Source of the DNA: Acidobacteriota bacterium
Lineage (GTDB): Bacteria; Acidobacteriota; Vicinamibacteria; Vicinamibacterales; CAVVIG01
Assembly (NCBI GenBank): GCA_003223775.1
Contig: QHWK01000333.1
Coordinates: 1-6,760, forward strand
Length of the DNA: 6,760 bases
Direction of reading: 5' to 3'
Position 1 is the stretch's first letter. The number at the start of each line of letters is the position of its first letter. This document shows, piece by piece, positions 5,870 through 6,760 of the stretch. The notes under the pieces are model-generated. The model worked only from the letters and a program-made list of their open reading frames with translations, was not told where the DNA came from and ran no database searches. Position numbers and translations under genes: made by a program.

Positions 5870-6304
5870 ATGAGCCAGACACCGCCGCGCGATCTTGGCG
5901 AACGCACGTTCCAGTTCGCCTGCGATATCGTCCGATTTTGTCGAAAACTCTCAGCAGAACCCGGTGTAGTCCGTCAGATGGCGTGGCAGCTCGCTGATGC
6001 CGGTACTTCTGTTGCCGCGAACTACGAGGAAGCAAAAGGATCGTACTCACGCCGGGAATTTGCGGCAAAGAATGCGATCGTTTTGAAGGAGGCGCGCGAG
6101 TCCCGCCTCTGGCTGCGGGTAATCCTTGCGTGCAAAATCACCGAAGATGCCGAAGCGCGCCGACTCTACGCGGAATCCAACGAGCTCGTCGGCATCTTCA
6201 CCGCTTCAGTGCGCCGTCTTCGCGAACCCCAGCGCTGGATCAAGAGCTTGCTCCTGCCTTGCTTCGTGATTCTCGCCTTCTTTCTGAGGCTCTTTGACCT
6301 TTGA
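5870..6304 (+). CDS. Four-helix-bundle protein, 23S rRNA intervening-sequence family
   Basis: With the ATG at 5870 the protein has 144 residues. The family signature is clear: a first helix LGERTFQFACDIVRFCRKL, helix two with MAWQLADAGTSVAANYEEA (canonical GTSVxANYEEA), KGSYSRREFAAKNAIVLKEA, and ESRLWLRVILA leading to NELVGIFTASVRRLR. Proteins of this family occur in 23S rRNA intervening sequences and as accessory proteins (Avd) of diversity-generating retroelements, where they assemble into positively charged pentamers. Most free-standing copies have no assigned role. An in-frame GTG at 5822 would add 16 residues unlike the family, so the ATG is preferred although it lacks a Shine-Dalgarno. 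Unusual for the family is a hydrophobic C-terminal tail after residue 122 (IKSLLLPCFVILAFFLRLFDL-like), possibly an extension read into the cassette's inner arm. Inverted repeat arms flank the gene on both sides. Confidence 0.9.
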   Translation: MSQTPPRDLGERTFQFACDIVRFCRKLSAEPGVVRQMAWQLADAGTSVAANYEEAKGSYSRREFAAKNAIVLKEARESRLWLRVILACKITEDAEARRLYAESNELVGIFTASVRRLREPQRWIKSLLLPCFVILAFFLRLFDL

Positions 6305-6311
6305 TTTTTGG

Positions 6312-6357
6312 TTTTAACTTTTAACTTTTAACTTTTAACTTTTAACTTCTAACTTTA
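6312..6357 (-). repeat. Right arm of cassette: tandem TTTTAAC heptamers
   Basis: TTTTAAC occurs five times in a row (6312-6346), followed by a variant TTCTAAC (6347-6353) and TTTA (6354-6357). Read on the minus strand this is AAAAGTT-type sequence, the inverted counterpart of the left arm at 5726-5767. The two arms could pair over about 40 bases. The TAA stop of the minus-strand gene on the right (6355-6357) lies in the outer tip. The TTAA in every unit gives stops in all frames on both strands. Confidence 0.93.
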
Positions 6358-6760
6358 TCGACGCGCGAAGCGCAGATCCCAAACCCGATCCTCCGACACG
6401 CTGAGGCCGGTGACGCGGCCGCTCGCATCGCGTCGGAAGATCACCGTGCCGAGCTGCGGCGCCTGAAACGCGTCGGCGTACAGCGGTTCGAGCGCGATCG
6501 ACGCGTCGGGGCGGCGCTTCAGCACCAGCCGTCCGCTCTCCACCGACGCGCGCAGCACGGTTTCCGCTTCGTCGCTCGCGTACGTCCCGACGTACGCCTC
6601 GAGCTCCTGCGCGGACGGCTTCGCCTCGGCGATGCGCTCGAGCGGTGTGGTCGTGCCGTACTCGTCAGTCGCGATCGCGCCGCCATGTCCGTCGAAGGTC
6701 CACGCCGCGCCGCGGACGGGATCCCGTCCGGCGGCGAGCCGCACGGCCGCGCCGGTGATG
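6355..6760 (-). CDS. C-terminal domain of a probable serine hydrolase, 5' end outside the window
   Basis: The frame is open to the right edge, giving 134 visible residues plus the stop, so the gene begins beyond the window. The internal GTG at 6744 is not a credible start, because coding continues upstream as ITGAAVRLAAG. The visible part has ELEAYVGTYASDEAETVLRA, then LVLKRRPD, LEPLYADAFQAP and GTVIFRRDASGRVTGLSVS, ending in RVWDLRFARR. This pattern resembles the small beta-barrel domain found at the C-terminus of beta-lactamase-type serine hydrolases and related peptidases of Acidobacteriota-like bacteria (DUF3471-like). The catalytic domain is not in view, so the enzyme type is unconfirmed. 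The TAA stop is shared with the tip of the cassette's right repeat arm. The gene is convergent with the propeller and four-helix genes. Confidence 0.75.
   Translation of the reverse strand, partial: ITGAAVRLAAGRDPVRGAAWTFDGHGGAIATDEYGTTTPLERIAEAKPSAQELEAYVGTYASDEAETVLRASVESGRLVLKRRPDASIALEPLYADAFQAPQLGTVIFRRDASGRVTGLSVSEDRVWDLRFARR

Larger units (their letters stand above)
5726..6357. mobile_element. Candidate mobile cassette carrying a four-helix-bundle gene
   Basis: A 632-bp unit is bounded by inverted arms of the same heptamer: AAAAGTT-type on the left, TTTTAAC-type on the right. It contains one gene, a 23S-intervening-sequence-family protein. It fits exactly between two convergent genes, with the TAA of the propeller gene at one tip and the TAA of the next minus-strand gene at the other. 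The gene inside has a visibly lower GC content than its neighbours. No transposase is encoded, so any movement would need help in trans. Mobility is inferred from the architecture. No target-site duplication is obvious beyond the shared TAA. Confidence 0.45.

Noticed and set aside
5726..6357. CRISPR array or rRNA intervening sequence
   Set aside because: Units are 6-7 bp without spacers, so this is not CRISPR. No 23S rRNA sequence flanks the four-helix gene, and no reverse transcriptase or variable repeat is present to support a diversity-generating retroelement.

Overview
This is a GC-rich bacterial window with closely packed genes on both strands. The gene types (a fused membrane/spermidine-synthase-like protein, a bacterial SWIB protein, a YVTN-type propeller, a four-helix-bundle protein of the 23S-intervening-sequence family, and a serine-hydrolase-type C-terminal domain) and the abundant short extragenic repeats suggest an Acidobacteriota-like genome, perhaps Vicinamibacteria. 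That placement is inferred from recalled resemblance; no rRNA or other marker gene is present.

Layout. Positions 1-3154 (minus strand) hold a two-gene unit: a 12-13 helix membrane protein fused to a spermidine-synthase-like domain, followed 3 bp later by a secreted alpha/beta hydrolase that runs off the left edge. Positions 3203-3291 are a long imperfect hairpin built of 7-bp units. Positions 3301-3576 (minus) encode a small SWIB/MDM2-domain protein with a strong ribosome binding site and an 18-bp perfect palindrome in its leader. Positions 3692-3943 form a nested inverted-repeat element whose core (3734-3878) can fold as a tight four-way-junction cloverleaf. Positions 3902-4794 (minus) encode a CxxCH c-type-cytochrome-like secreted protein and an overlapping hotdog thioesterase. 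Across a 26-bp divergent spacer, positions 4821-5729 (plus) encode a secreted beta-propeller. Positions 5726-6357 are a cassette: a four-helix-bundle gene bracketed by inverted arms made of AAAAGTT-type 7-bp units. Positions 6355-6760 (minus) are the C-terminal end of a probable serine hydrolase.

How it works together. The cytochrome-like protein and the propeller are divergently expressed from one tiny spacer, both with signal peptides and neither with a Shine-Dalgarno sequence, so they may be co-regulated exported proteins. The membrane/synthase fusion and the hydrolase look translationally linked. The remaining genes look like independent units.

The most notable content is between the genes. 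Three repeat elements of unrelated sequence share one design: inverted arms made of short tandem units (7, 9 and 7 bp). They sit at gene 3' ends, and three genes take their stop codon from within a repeat. The four-helix-bundle cassette fits exactly between two convergent TAA codons, which suggests a mobile or selfish unit. The synthase domain also appears to lack, in frame, about 45-50 residues of its substrate-binding N-terminal part.
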